NCBI GenBank assembly: GCA_022848805.1
Contig: JAJISI010000012.1
Span: 1 to 19,224 of the forward strand
DNA length: 19,224 bases
Source: Thermoplasmatota archaeon
GTDB lineage: Archaea > Thermoplasmatota > Thermoplasmata > UBA10834
Reading direction: 5' to 3'
A model generated the notes under the pieces. The model was not told the DNA's origin and did not search any database. It saw nothing but the letters and a program-made list of their open reading frames with translations. Position numbers and translations under genes: made by a program. This document shows positions 13,805 to 19,224 of the stretch, in pieces. Each line of letters opens with the position of its first letter. The stretch's first letter is position 1.

Positions 13805-14767
13805 ATGGCAGCCTGTTCCGCTCCTGGTAAGATCATTCTGTTCGGAGAGCACGCGGTCGTGTTCGGGAAGCCAGCGCTGGCACTCGCGATCGATCTCAGG
13901 GTAAGGGCGAGCGTGAGCGTATCCGACCAGTATGCGGTCAACGGACATCCCATGCGGCCGAAGCATCATGCCTACATTTCCGCTGCCCTCGACGAGGCCT
14001 GGAACGGCCCTCCCGTGAGGATATCCACGAAATCATCCATACCTTCAGGCTCGGGCCTTGGGTCATCCGCCGCAGTGACGGTGTCGAGCGTCGGGGCCAT
14101 GCTGGCTGAGAAGGGCGCGTTTGACCTGGCGACGCTAGCGAAGAAAGCGTTCGAGGTGGAGTTCAAGGTGCAGAAGGGCGCGAGCCCGACTGACACATCG
14201 ACGTCGGTTCATGGGCACGGGATTTTCGTATCTCCTGAGAAAGGAGACGGTTTTCTTTGGAGTGTCTCGAAAGGCCAACGGGTCTGGAACATGCATCACT
14301 GCGAGGTTCCTGACGTGACGTTCGTCGTCGGATACACTGGGGTGCGTGCGGCGACGGGCCCTCTTGTGGACGGAGTCAGGGTTCTCGTAGATGGTGACAA
14401 GGATCGTCAAAGAGATGTGGACCGCATCGGAGATATCGTTCTCGAGGGGGTGGATGCGGTCCGAAGGGCGGACAAGTCCACTTTGGGCAGACTCATGCTC
14501 GAGAACCATGGGCTGCTGAACGATCTAGGAGTGGGCCATCCGATTCTGGACAAGCTGGTAGACGCGTGCGAGGAATCAGCCTACGGGGCTAAACTGACTG
14601 GCGCAGGCGGAGGAGGGAGCATGATCGCATTGACTGATCATCCCGAGAAAACCGCAGGGGCAATCTCGCGTGCTGGAGGGGAGCCGATCGTGGTCAGCGT
14701 AGGTTGCGCGGGCGCCCGGGTCGAGAGCCAGGCGAAGGGCATCGAGCAACGGGGAAACGCTAAATGA
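13805..14767 (+). CDS. Mevalonate kinase (GHMP kinase)
   Basis: Phosphorylates mevalonate to 5-phosphomevalonate, the step following HMG-CoA reductase. The 320 residues have the three GHMP motifs: motif 1 APGKIILFGEHAVVFG (6-21), motif 2 the ATP loop IPSGSGLGSSAAVT (79-92) and motif 3 KLTGAGGGGS near residue 265. The catalytic aspartate is Asp130 in GASPTDTSTSVHG, the archaeal version of this segment. Length is normal. I chose ATG at 13805-13807: it has GGAGGA just upstream and lies at the predicted transcription start; an in-frame GTG at 13793 would add only four residues and uses the ribosome binding site as coding sequence. It heads a plus-strand operon with a Zn-ribbon membrane protein (30-base gap) and the CoaD fusion. 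Confidence 0.93.
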   Translation: MAACSAPGKIILFGEHAVVFGKPALALAIDLRVRASVSVSDQYAVNGHPMRPKHHAYISAALDEAWNGPPVRISTKSSIPSGSGLGSSAAVTVSSVGAMLAEKGAFDLATLAKKAFEVEFKVQKGASPTDTSTSVHGHGIFVSPEKGDGFLWSVSKGQRVWNMHHCEVPDVTFVVGYTGVRAATGPLVDGVRVLVDGDKDRQRDVDRIGDIVLEGVDAVRRADKSTLGRLMLENHGLLNDLGVGHPILDKLVDACEESAYGAKLTGAGGGGSMIALTDHPEKTAGAISRAGGEPIVVSVGCAGARVESQAKGIEQRGNAK

Positions 14768-14797
14768 CCGTGAGTCGATGCTGGTCAAGGTGAGCAG

Positions 14798-14995
14798 TTG
14801 GTCGAACGTGTTGCACAGCACAAGCACTGCAGGAGCTGCGAGCGTGCTATTCCCGTCAAGCGGGACTTCTGCGATGAGGAGTGCGAGAACGAGTGGAAGG
14901 GCAAGATGGGGGCCAAGAAGAAGCAGCTGACATTCTTCTACATAATCATGGTCATCATCATGATATTGGCGATCTCGCTCACTTTCTTGGGGTAG
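14798..14995 (+). CDS. Small Zn-ribbon membrane protein (DUF2116-like)
   Basis: A 65-residue protein with an N-terminal zinc-binding motif, CRSC (11-14) and FCDEEC (24-29), i.e. CxxC-x10-CxxxC, then a basic linker (KGKMGAKKKQ) and one membrane segment (about 45-64, FFYIIMVIIMILAISLTFL). This matches the archaeal DUF2116 type of small Zn-ribbon protein; function is unknown, and topology suggests the ribbon is cytosolic because of the basic flank. The start is TTG at 14798-14800: AGGTGA lies just upstream and an in-frame stop at 14771 leaves no ATG alternative. It ends with a double stop, TAG TAG. It lies between mevalonate kinase and the CoaD fusion gene in the same direction. Confidence 0.85.
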   Translation: MVERVAQHKHCRSCERAIPVKRDFCDEECENEWKGKMGAKKKQLTFFYIIMVIIMILAISLTFLG

Positions 14996-15004
14996 TAGGT
15001 CAAC

Positions 15005-15028
15005 TACCCCGCCCTGAAGAACGGGGTA
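15005..15028 (+). repeat. Inverted repeat in the operon, reminiscent of IS200/IS605 end hairpins
   Basis: TACCCCG (15005-15011) and CGGGGTA (15022-15028) form a perfect 7-bp stem with a 10-base loop. The surrounding text, GTCAACTACCCCGCCCTGAA then CGGGGTATCC, resembles the terminal hairpin that follows tnpB genes in IS200/IS605 elements as I remember it. No transposase gene is present. It could also act as a processing or pausing site between the two coding regions. Confidence 0.35.
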
Positions 15029-15045
15029 TCCTTGGAGGCGGTTCT

Positions 15046-16026
15046 ATGAGGGTAGGCATCGGCGGAACGTTCAATGTCATCCACGCAGGACACGAGCTGT
15101 TGTTCGAGACTGCGTTCACCGTTGGTGATTTCGTGGAGGTCGGCCTGACGTCCGACGACTTTGCCGATAGGACCAGACCTGTCCCCGTCAGAATCTATGA
15201 GGAGAGACGGGCGCACCTGTCAAGGTTCCTCGAACGATACGGGAAGCCGTTCGAGATCGTCGCGATCTCGGACTCGATGGGGACGGCCGCGGCCTCTGAG
15301 ACACTTGGCGCCTTGGTCGTCTCTCCCGAGACAGTGGACATGGCGGAGGAGATAAACGAGCGGCGAAGGGCCAAGGGCCTGAACCCTCTGGAGATCCATC
15401 GCATAAGGGCTGTAAGAGGCGACGACCGGATTAGGATCAGCTCATCTAGGGTCCTCAAGGGCGATATCGACAAGGACGGGCATCTGCTGCGTCCTGCCAA
15501 GATCGCGGTTGCCACCGGCAACAGGATCAAAGTCGAAGCCGTGAGGAACGTCTTCACACAGGTGTTCGGATATGTGGAGATCGTCGAGGTGGCGGCCGAT
15601 GACATCGACTCGGGGGAGCCTGTCGGTGACAAGACTATTGAGGGCGCGATGAGAAGGGCGCAAATCGCACTCGAGCGGTCCGGTGCCGAATATGGGGTGG
15701 GTGTCGAGGCGGGGTTGTTCCACGTGGACCGTCTCGGGAGATATCTAGATGTTCAATACTGCGCAATCGTTGATGCATCCGGGTTGTCGACTTACGGCCA
15801 TGGTCCTGGATTCGAGTACCCTCCTGAGGTGACCAAGGCGGCGTTGAGTGGCCACGCTGTCGGCGATATCATGAGCGGGATGACAGGGATAGAGGGTATC
15901 GGACACAAGAGCGGCTCAGTGGGTTACCTGTCCGCCGGCCTGATCAACAGGACCTCACTCACAGAATTGGCAGTGTTGATGGCCCTGATACCGAGGATGA
16001 GGCCGGAGTTGTACGCTACACGCTGA
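15046..16026 (+). CDS. Fusion: archaeal phosphopantetheine adenylyltransferase (CoaD) and YjjX/DUF84 NTP phosphatase
   Basis: Two enzymes in one 326-residue chain. Residues 1 to about 150 are an archaeal CoaD nucleotidyltransferase: GGTFNVIHAGHELLF (6-20) with HxGH at 13-16, and the RIRISSSRVLKGDID signature near 135-145. This domain makes dephospho-CoA from 4'-phosphopantetheine and ATP. Residues about 155-326 match the inosine/xanthosine triphosphatase YjjX (DUF84): KIAVATGNRIKVEAVRNVF, DKTIEGAMRRAQIAL, YGVGVEAGLF, GPGFEYPPEVTKA and GHKSGSVGYLSAGLINRTSL. This domain would clean up ITP/XTP or related nucleotides. There is no stop or frameshift at the junction. ATG at 15046-15048 has GGAGG seven bases upstream. 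It is the third gene of the mevalonate-kinase operon. Confidence 0.92.
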   Translation: MRVGIGGTFNVIHAGHELLFETAFTVGDFVEVGLTSDDFADRTRPVPVRIYEERRAHLSRFLERYGKPFEIVAISDSMGTAAASETLGALVVSPETVDMAEEINERRRAKGLNPLEIHRIRAVRGDDRIRISSSRVLKGDIDKDGHLLRPAKIAVATGNRIKVEAVRNVFTQVFGYVEIVEVAADDIDSGEPVGDKTIEGAMRRAQIALERSGAEYGVGVEAGLFHVDRLGRYLDVQYCAIVDASGLSTYGHGPGFEYPPEVTKAALSGHAVGDIMSGMTGIEGIGHKSGSVGYLSAGLINRTSLTELAVLMALIPRMRPELYATR

Positions 16027-16032
16027 TGGAGT

Positions 16033-16260
16033 TCAGGCCGTCTCTGCCTCGGACGCCGCCTGAAGGTACTCGGAGAGCGTATGACAGGATTCCTTCCCGA
16101 CGCATCCGAAGCGCGCGTGCTTATTGCAGTAGTCTCCCGTGCTGTCATGATGCTCGCAACTGTGTGCCTCCACCCAGTACGAACAACTCGAACGTATGCA
16201 TGCGTAGCCTTCGTACTTCCCGGCACAGATGCCGTCGGAGGACAAGAACCTGCAAAGCAT
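16033..16260 (-). CDS. Small cysteine-rich protein B, tandem partner of the upstream gene (75 aa)
   Basis: No named family. Eight cysteines at 3, 12, 21, 26, 35, 45, 53 and 59 plus several histidines point to a zinc- or disulfide-stabilised small domain; no signal peptide is visible, so metal binding in the cytosol is more likely. The motif YC-NKH-ARF-GC-VGKES-C (44-59) has exactly the same spacing (CxxHxxFxCx5C) as in the preceding gene. ATG at 16258-16260 has GGAGG eight bases upstream, inside the end of gene A, whose TAG stop is separated from this ATG by one base (TAGGATG). That coupling argues for real expression. The gene ends six bases from the convergent CoaD fusion. Confidence 0.75.
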   Translation of the reverse strand: MLCRFLSSDGICAGKYEGYACIRSSCSYWVEAHSCEHHDSTGDYCNKHARFGCVGKESCHTLSEYLQAASEAETA

Positions 16261-16261
16261 C

Positions 16262-16567
16262 CTACCAGCCTCCTGTCTTATCGTCGAGCCTATGCTGTAT
16301 GTGCGTAGCCGGTCTCTCAGGTTTCGTGGGAGGCTCAGCGCAATCAGCCCCCTTATTGCAGAGGAAAGTCCTGTGAGTCTCGCAGTATAGTCCTAGCCAT
16401 TTGCTTGCTCCGCTGTTGTCTGCGTCGTCCTTCCCCGAAGGATGTCCCAGTATGTTCATGTCCGAAAACACACACTCGTCCTCCCCGACGCATTGCAGAC
16501 TGTTCACTCGTCGGTTAGCACACGCTCCGCTGAGATAACTGTAGTTGCACATAGGGTCCCATCCCAT
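16262..16567 (-). CDS. Small cysteine-rich protein A (about 101 aa)
   Basis: No named family. With ATG 16565-16567 the product has seven cysteines: C7-x8-C16-x9-C26-x5-C32, a Gly/Asp/Ser-rich spacer, then YCETHRTFLCNKGADC (61-76), which repeats the CxxHxxFxCx5C pattern of the next gene; the first half also matches that gene (C-x8-C-x8-C-x4-C). A polar tail with Pro and His follows. Likely a zinc-binding domain. The start is uncertain: ATG at 16606 lies in a TATA-like box (ACATAAATGT, 16603-16612), which predicts transcription near 16581, so 16567 is preferred and 16552 is possible. The stop is TAG, one base before gene B. Confidence 0.7.
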   Translation of the reverse strand: MGWDPMCNYSYLSGACANRRVNSLQCVGEDECVFSDMNILGHPSGKDDADNSGASKWLGLYCETHRTFLCNKGADCAEPPTKPERPATHIQHRLDDKTGGW

Positions 16568-16602
16568 TCGCTCGATGTGAGAGTATACATGCACGTGACC
16601 GA

Positions 16603-16612
16603 ACATAAATGT
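16603..16612 (-). promoter_or_regulatory. TATA-like box of the cysteine-rich gene pair
   Basis: ACATTTATGT on the minus strand is followed about 40 bases later by the preferred ATG at 16567. It lies between tRNA-Ser and gene A. The rest of 16568-16663 shows no other feature. Confidence 0.4.
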
Positions 16613-16663
16613 TTACGAAATGTCGCATTTTCTGCGCGTCACTACCCCGCGACCCGCACTGGA

Positions 16664-16753
16664 TGGCGCTGAGGGGGAGATTTGAACTCCCGTGGTACGG
16701 AGTACCACCAACTCTCAAGGCTGGCGCCTTAAACCGGGCTTAGCTACCTCAGC
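16664..16753 (-). tRNA. tRNA-Ser (anticodon UGA), 3' CCA encoded
   Basis: Class II cloverleaf on the minus strand. Acceptor arms GCTGAGG (16753-16747) and CCTCAGC (16674-16668) pair fully; the discriminator is G, as in serine tRNAs, and CCA follows in the DNA (16666-16664). The anticodon stem CCAGC/GTTGG encloses CTTGAGA with anticodon TGA (plus-strand 16715-16717), reading UCA and, by wobble, UCG. The variable arm TGGTACTCCGTACCA forms a strong hairpin, and the T arm is GGGAG-TTCAAAT-CTCCC. No intron. It lies 62 bases downstream of pheT on the same strand. Confidence 0.95.
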
Positions 16754-16765
16754 ATCTTTGGTCGT

Positions 16766-16788
16766 CAGATGCCAGATTGACGCATCTG
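16766..16788 (-). other. Hairpin between pheT and tRNA-Ser
   Basis: CAGATGC (16766-16772) and GCATCTG (16782-16788) form a 7-bp inverted repeat with a 9-base loop. On the minus strand it lies after pheT and before the tRNA. No U-run follows, so it may be a processing signal rather than a terminator. A weak TATA-like ACAATTAA lies just upstream (about 16793-16800). Confidence 0.3.
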
Positions 16789-16815
16789 GTCCTTAATTGT
16801 ATTCTTCTGTCTGTC

Positions 16816-18462
16816 CTAGAGAACACCGCGTAGCCGTTCGAGGTCGATCTCGAATACGACCACCGGGTACTTGAGCTCGAATGCGTCGATGGTGGACGGA
16901 TGGACCTCTCCGAACAGCCCGATCCTAGAGTCGTCGAATCGTAGCTCGGCGCATCTACCCCCTACGAAAGCAGGATGGTCGACCGCGGAGATATCCGGTG
17001 AGAACCCAACAGCAGATGATATCGAAAGAGCAACCGACTTCCCCTCCGTGAACCCCGCTCTTGCGTGTATGACCGCACCAGCGAGCAGCTTCCGGTTCTT
17101 GGTTCCACGGACCACGTCTCCTATCTCAAAAATCTTCTGAGGGAGCTCCCGGTGCTTGTTCTTCCGGAGTATCGCCATGAGGCTAGGAATCAACGAGGTG
17201 CGGACTAACGTGTGCATCTCCGTCACTGGGTTTCTTATCCTCAACGCGTCGCTGTCGGGAGGCAGGTTCATCGCGGTGAACTGCTCCTTCGGGTTGGATA
17301 GTGACAGCGTCGCCACCTCGAAGAAACCCAGGCCGACCATGACCGGGCGGGTCCTGTCCGCGAAGGCAACGAGTGGGTCCTCGACCCCGAAGGTGACTTC
17401 GTGAGGGTACGTGTTTCCAAATCTCTCGAATCCAAACCCTATCGCGACGTCCTCCGCTAGATCGACGGAGTGCAGTATGTCAGCTCTGAACGGTGGGACT
17501 CCGACTTTCAGTGTCTCCCCCTGACTGGTCACGCTGTGCCCGACCTTTGCGAGGCATTGAGCCATGTCCTTCCCTGAGAGGTTCGTTCCAAGCCATCGGT
17601 TCGCATAAGCGACATCAAGCTCGACCTCCCTCGGGGCGAGGTCAGGGGCGGTGAAGGACTCGCCTCTCTGGTTGATGGTAACAGTCCGTATCTTCCCTCC
17701 ACGGTCGGCGAGGGCCGTTACGAGTATGTTCACAGCGTACTTCAGAGCGTTGATGTCCGTTCCCGTGCAGTCCACTAGGACGGTTCTCGTACGTTCGGTC
17801 ACTTCGGTCGCGATGCCGTTGATTATCGGTGGCATCGATAACACCGTCCCGTTCTTGTCTACGATGACCGGGTAGCGTTCCTTGCCCTCGAGGACGAACG
17901 CGTATGCCCTGCCCTTCTCGTGGTCTGAGAGGATCTCCCTGGGTGTCATCTCTCTCGTTCCTTGAAGTGGCTGGAACGAGAGCTCGTCAGGTAGGACTGC
18001 CTTGTAAGTGAACGGAGGCTCCACTGAAGACATGTCGTGGATTCCGATTGCCACCTTCTTCCGGTTCCGACCGAGCGTGAGATGAAGCTTCTCCTGCAGG
18101 TCCATCATCGAACGGATCAGCGGGTCGTCGAAGGTCAGGTCGTCCACGATTGCAGACCATATGAACGGTCTGACATCCTCAACGGATGAGTCGACTTCGA
18201 TGGTTACGTCTGAAGAATCGGCGTGGTACTCTCTCTGGCCGTCGCCATCTCCGAGGAACGATCTGAGCGCTCGGGCGATACCCTCCACCGAGTACAGATC
18301 CGGTCGGTCGGGGAAGAACTCGAAGGACATTTCATCGACGCTTTCGTCCGCCACATTCAGGTCCGCCCCGATCATAGGCAGACGAGTGCGGAGCGTGTCG
18401 ATCGGAACTTCCCTCTCGAGGAGCTTGCACAGATCTGAGTAGCTGAAGTTGATTACTGGCAT
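16816..18462 (-). CDS. pheT: Phenylalanyl-tRNA synthetase beta subunit, archaeal/eukaryal type
   Basis: Beta chain of the alpha2-beta2 enzyme that charges tRNA-Phe. The 548 residues fit the archaeal/eukaryal form, which lacks the N-terminal tRNA-binding (EMAP-like) domain of the bacterial protein of about 800 residues. An N-terminal region has FEFFPDRPDLYSVEGIARAL (47-66), a B3/4 editing-type domain includes GIHDMSSVEPPFTYKAV and PPIINGIATEVTERT, a B5 domain carries VELDVAYANRWLGTNLSG and VPPFRADILHSVDLAEDVAIGFGF, and the C-terminal catalytic-like domain contains LSNPKEQF, RNPVTEMHTLVRTSLIPSL and KIFEIGDVV. ATG at 18460-18462 follows an AGAAGAG stretch, with a TATA-like box at 18495-18504. 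pheS is not adjacent. The stop is TAG; tRNA-Ser follows. Confidence 0.97.
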   Translation of the reverse strand: MPVINFSYSDLCKLLEREVPIDTLRTRLPMIGADLNVADESVDEMSFEFFPDRPDLYSVEGIARALRSFLGDGDGQREYHADSSDVTIEVDSSVEDVRPFIWSAIVDDLTFDDPLIRSMMDLQEKLHLTLGRNRKKVAIGIHDMSSVEPPFTYKAVLPDELSFQPLQGTREMTPREILSDHEKGRAYAFVLEGKERYPVIVDKNGTVLSMPPIINGIATEVTERTRTVLVDCTGTDINALKYAVNILVTALADRGGKIRTVTINQRGESFTAPDLAPREVELDVAYANRWLGTNLSGKDMAQCLAKVGHSVTSQGETLKVGVPPFRADILHSVDLAEDVAIGFGFERFGNTYPHEVTFGVEDPLVAFADRTRPVMVGLGFFEVATLSLSNPKEQFTAMNLPPDSDALRIRNPVTEMHTLVRTSLIPSLMAILRKNKHRELPQKIFEIGDVVRGTKNRKLLAGAVIHARAGFTEGKSVALSISSAVGFSPDISAVDHPAFVGGRCAELRFDDSRIGLFGEVHPSTIDAFELKYPVVVFEIDLERLRGVL

Positions 18463-18494
18463 TCTACTCTTCTCTTCTGAAGGAAAAGGTTGCA

Positions 18495-18504
18495 GATATA
18501 ATAA
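18495..18504 (-). promoter_or_regulatory. TATA-like box of pheT
   Basis: Minus strand TTATTATATC, centred about 38 bases upstream of the pheT ATG, predicts a leader of roughly 12 bases. Confidence 0.45.
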
Positions 18505-18594
18505 GCTTGTTAGCTTCCCCCTGAGGGCTTACCAAACGGCATGCCCTGGCATGGCCGTTCTCAAAACTTTCCGCAGCCTGCAAGTCAGAGAGAA

Positions 18595-18604
18595 AAGTAT
18601 ATCT
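18595..18604 (+). promoter_or_regulatory. TATA-like box of the KaiC-like gene
   Basis: AAAGTATATC with a purine-rich AGAGAGA just upstream (BRE-like) predicts transcription start near 18626 and a leader of about 37 bases with a GAGG ribosome binding site before ATG 18663. Confidence 0.4.
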
Positions 18605-18662
18605 CTGCACGAGTCAAATTATGAAGGCGATAGATTTTGTCTGAATCGGACAGAGGCGTTAT

Positions 18663-19224
18663 ATGATTCGAGACAGGGCGAAGACCGGCATTGAAGGGCT
18701 CGATGAGATGCTAGAAGGTGGCCTACTCACTGGGAGGCCCTATGTCGTCTCCGGCACAACCGGGACTGGCAAGACCACGCTCGCTATGCACTTTCTGCGA
18801 GAAGGCGCCATGAACGGGGAGAGAGTTCTGTACGTGGCCGTCGACGAACCCCCGAACGAGGTCAGATACAACTACTCCAAGTTCGGGTGGGATTTGGATG
18901 GGATCGGAGTCCTTGACGGGACTCCCGATATTCTGAACTACGACAAGACGCCCGTGCGCGATGTTTCTAGCGAGAGAACCGTCGTTTCCCTCGAATCGGT
19001 CGGGAACGCGATCAGGCGGACATCCGAGAAGGGTCCAACTGACGTAACCATCAGCACCATCCAAGAGCTGATCAAGCAAGAGTTCAAAGAGAGGAAATAT
19101 TCACGGGTTGTGGTTGACTCCCTTACGTCGTTGAAGTATTTCTACATCAGAACGACTGAGGAATTCGCCACGCTACAGTCGTTCTTCCGCATGCTGTCAG
19201 ATCTTGGTGCGACGACCGTACTTG
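18663..19224 (+). CDS. KaiC-like RecA-fold ATPase, N-terminal part (cut by window edge)
   Basis: ATPase of the archaeal KaiC/RadA-like group, often linked to signalling or motility. The 187 visible residues start MIRDRAKTGIEGLDEMLEGG, the typical KaiC opening, followed by Walker A GTTGTGKTT (31-39), the E-rich strand VLYVAVDEPPNEVR with likely catalytic acids, and Walker B RVVVDSLTSL (about 147-156). ATG at 18663-18665 has GAGG seven bases upstream. The gene runs off the right edge, so one or two KaiC domains cannot be told. Divergent from pheT. The exact role is not known. Confidence 0.9.
   Translation, partial: MIRDRAKTGIEGLDEMLEGGLLTGRPYVVSGTTGTGKTTLAMHFLREGAMNGERVLYVAVDEPPNEVRYNYSKFGWDLDGIGVLDGTPDILNYDKTPVRDVSSERTVVSLESVGNAIRRTSEKGPTDVTISTIQELIKQEFKERKYSRVVVDSLTSLKYFYIRTTEEFATLQSFFRMLSDLGATTVL

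Noticed and set aside
18621..18644. Seven-codon upstream ORF before the KaiC-like gene
   Set aside because: No unusual codon content and no ribosome binding site; such tiny ORFs occur by chance.
18723..19079. Minus-strand ORF opposite the KaiC-like gene
   Set aside because: The plus-strand frame carries Walker A and B motifs; the opposite frame has no recognisable features.
1..19224. CRISPR arrays, prophage, integrase-bounded island or origin
   Set aside because: No regularly spaced repeats, phage or recombinase genes, nor repeated tRNA-end att sites were seen by eye on either strand.

Overview
The window looks archaeal. It encodes a deoxyhypusine-synthase-family protein, class II HMG-CoA reductase and mevalonate kinase (the archaeal lipid precursor route), an archaeal-type PheT, an archaeal-type CoaD, a small Zn-ribbon membrane protein and a KaiC-like ATPase. 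Many genes have TATA-like boxes about 23-27 nt upstream of a start codon, which fits leaderless mRNAs, while genes inside operons carry GGAGG-type ribosome binding sites. Gene content and moderately high G+C suggest a euryarchaeote, perhaps of the Thermoplasmatota. That placement is inference only.

Layout. Positions 1-2750 hold a minus-strand ilvB-ilvN-ilvC operon for branched-chain amino acid synthesis, with ilvC cut by the window edge. Its leader contains a short ORF packed with Ile, Leu and Val codons. Positions 2819-5298 hold a minus-strand pair: an MttB-superfamily methyltransferase without an in-frame amber codon, and a threonine-synthase-like PLP enzyme. A tRNA-Leu(GAG) follows on the plus strand at 5503-5587. 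Positions 5686-9072, all minus strand, carry a small putative secreted protein, an isopropylmalate-dehydrogenase-family enzyme, a coiled-coil protein of unknown function and the deoxyhypusine-synthase-family gene. A promoter at about 9100-9130 serves the last gene and a divergent two-CBS-domain protein. Positions 9714-12219 hold a second long helical protein (minus) and a divergent zinc-type CDF transporter (plus).

Positions 12372-16026 hold HMG-CoA reductase (minus) divergent from a plus-strand operon of mevalonate kinase, a Zn-ribbon membrane protein, and a CoaD fused to a YjjX/DUF84 nucleotide phosphatase. Positions 16033-16567 hold two overlooked tandem cysteine-rich genes (minus). Then come tRNA-Ser(UGA) with encoded CCA, pheT (both minus) and the start of a KaiC-like ATPase (plus, cut by the right edge).

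No transposase gene, CRISPR array, rRNA or phage module was seen. No gene-free stretch exceeds about 210 bases. The most interesting signals are the branched-chain-rich leader ORF whose key codons form the loop of a long RNA hairpin in front of ilvB, the paired cysteine-rich proteins sharing an exact CxxHxxFxCx5C motif, the symmetric operator-like site around a bidirectional TATA box, and the MttB-like/PLP enzyme pair.
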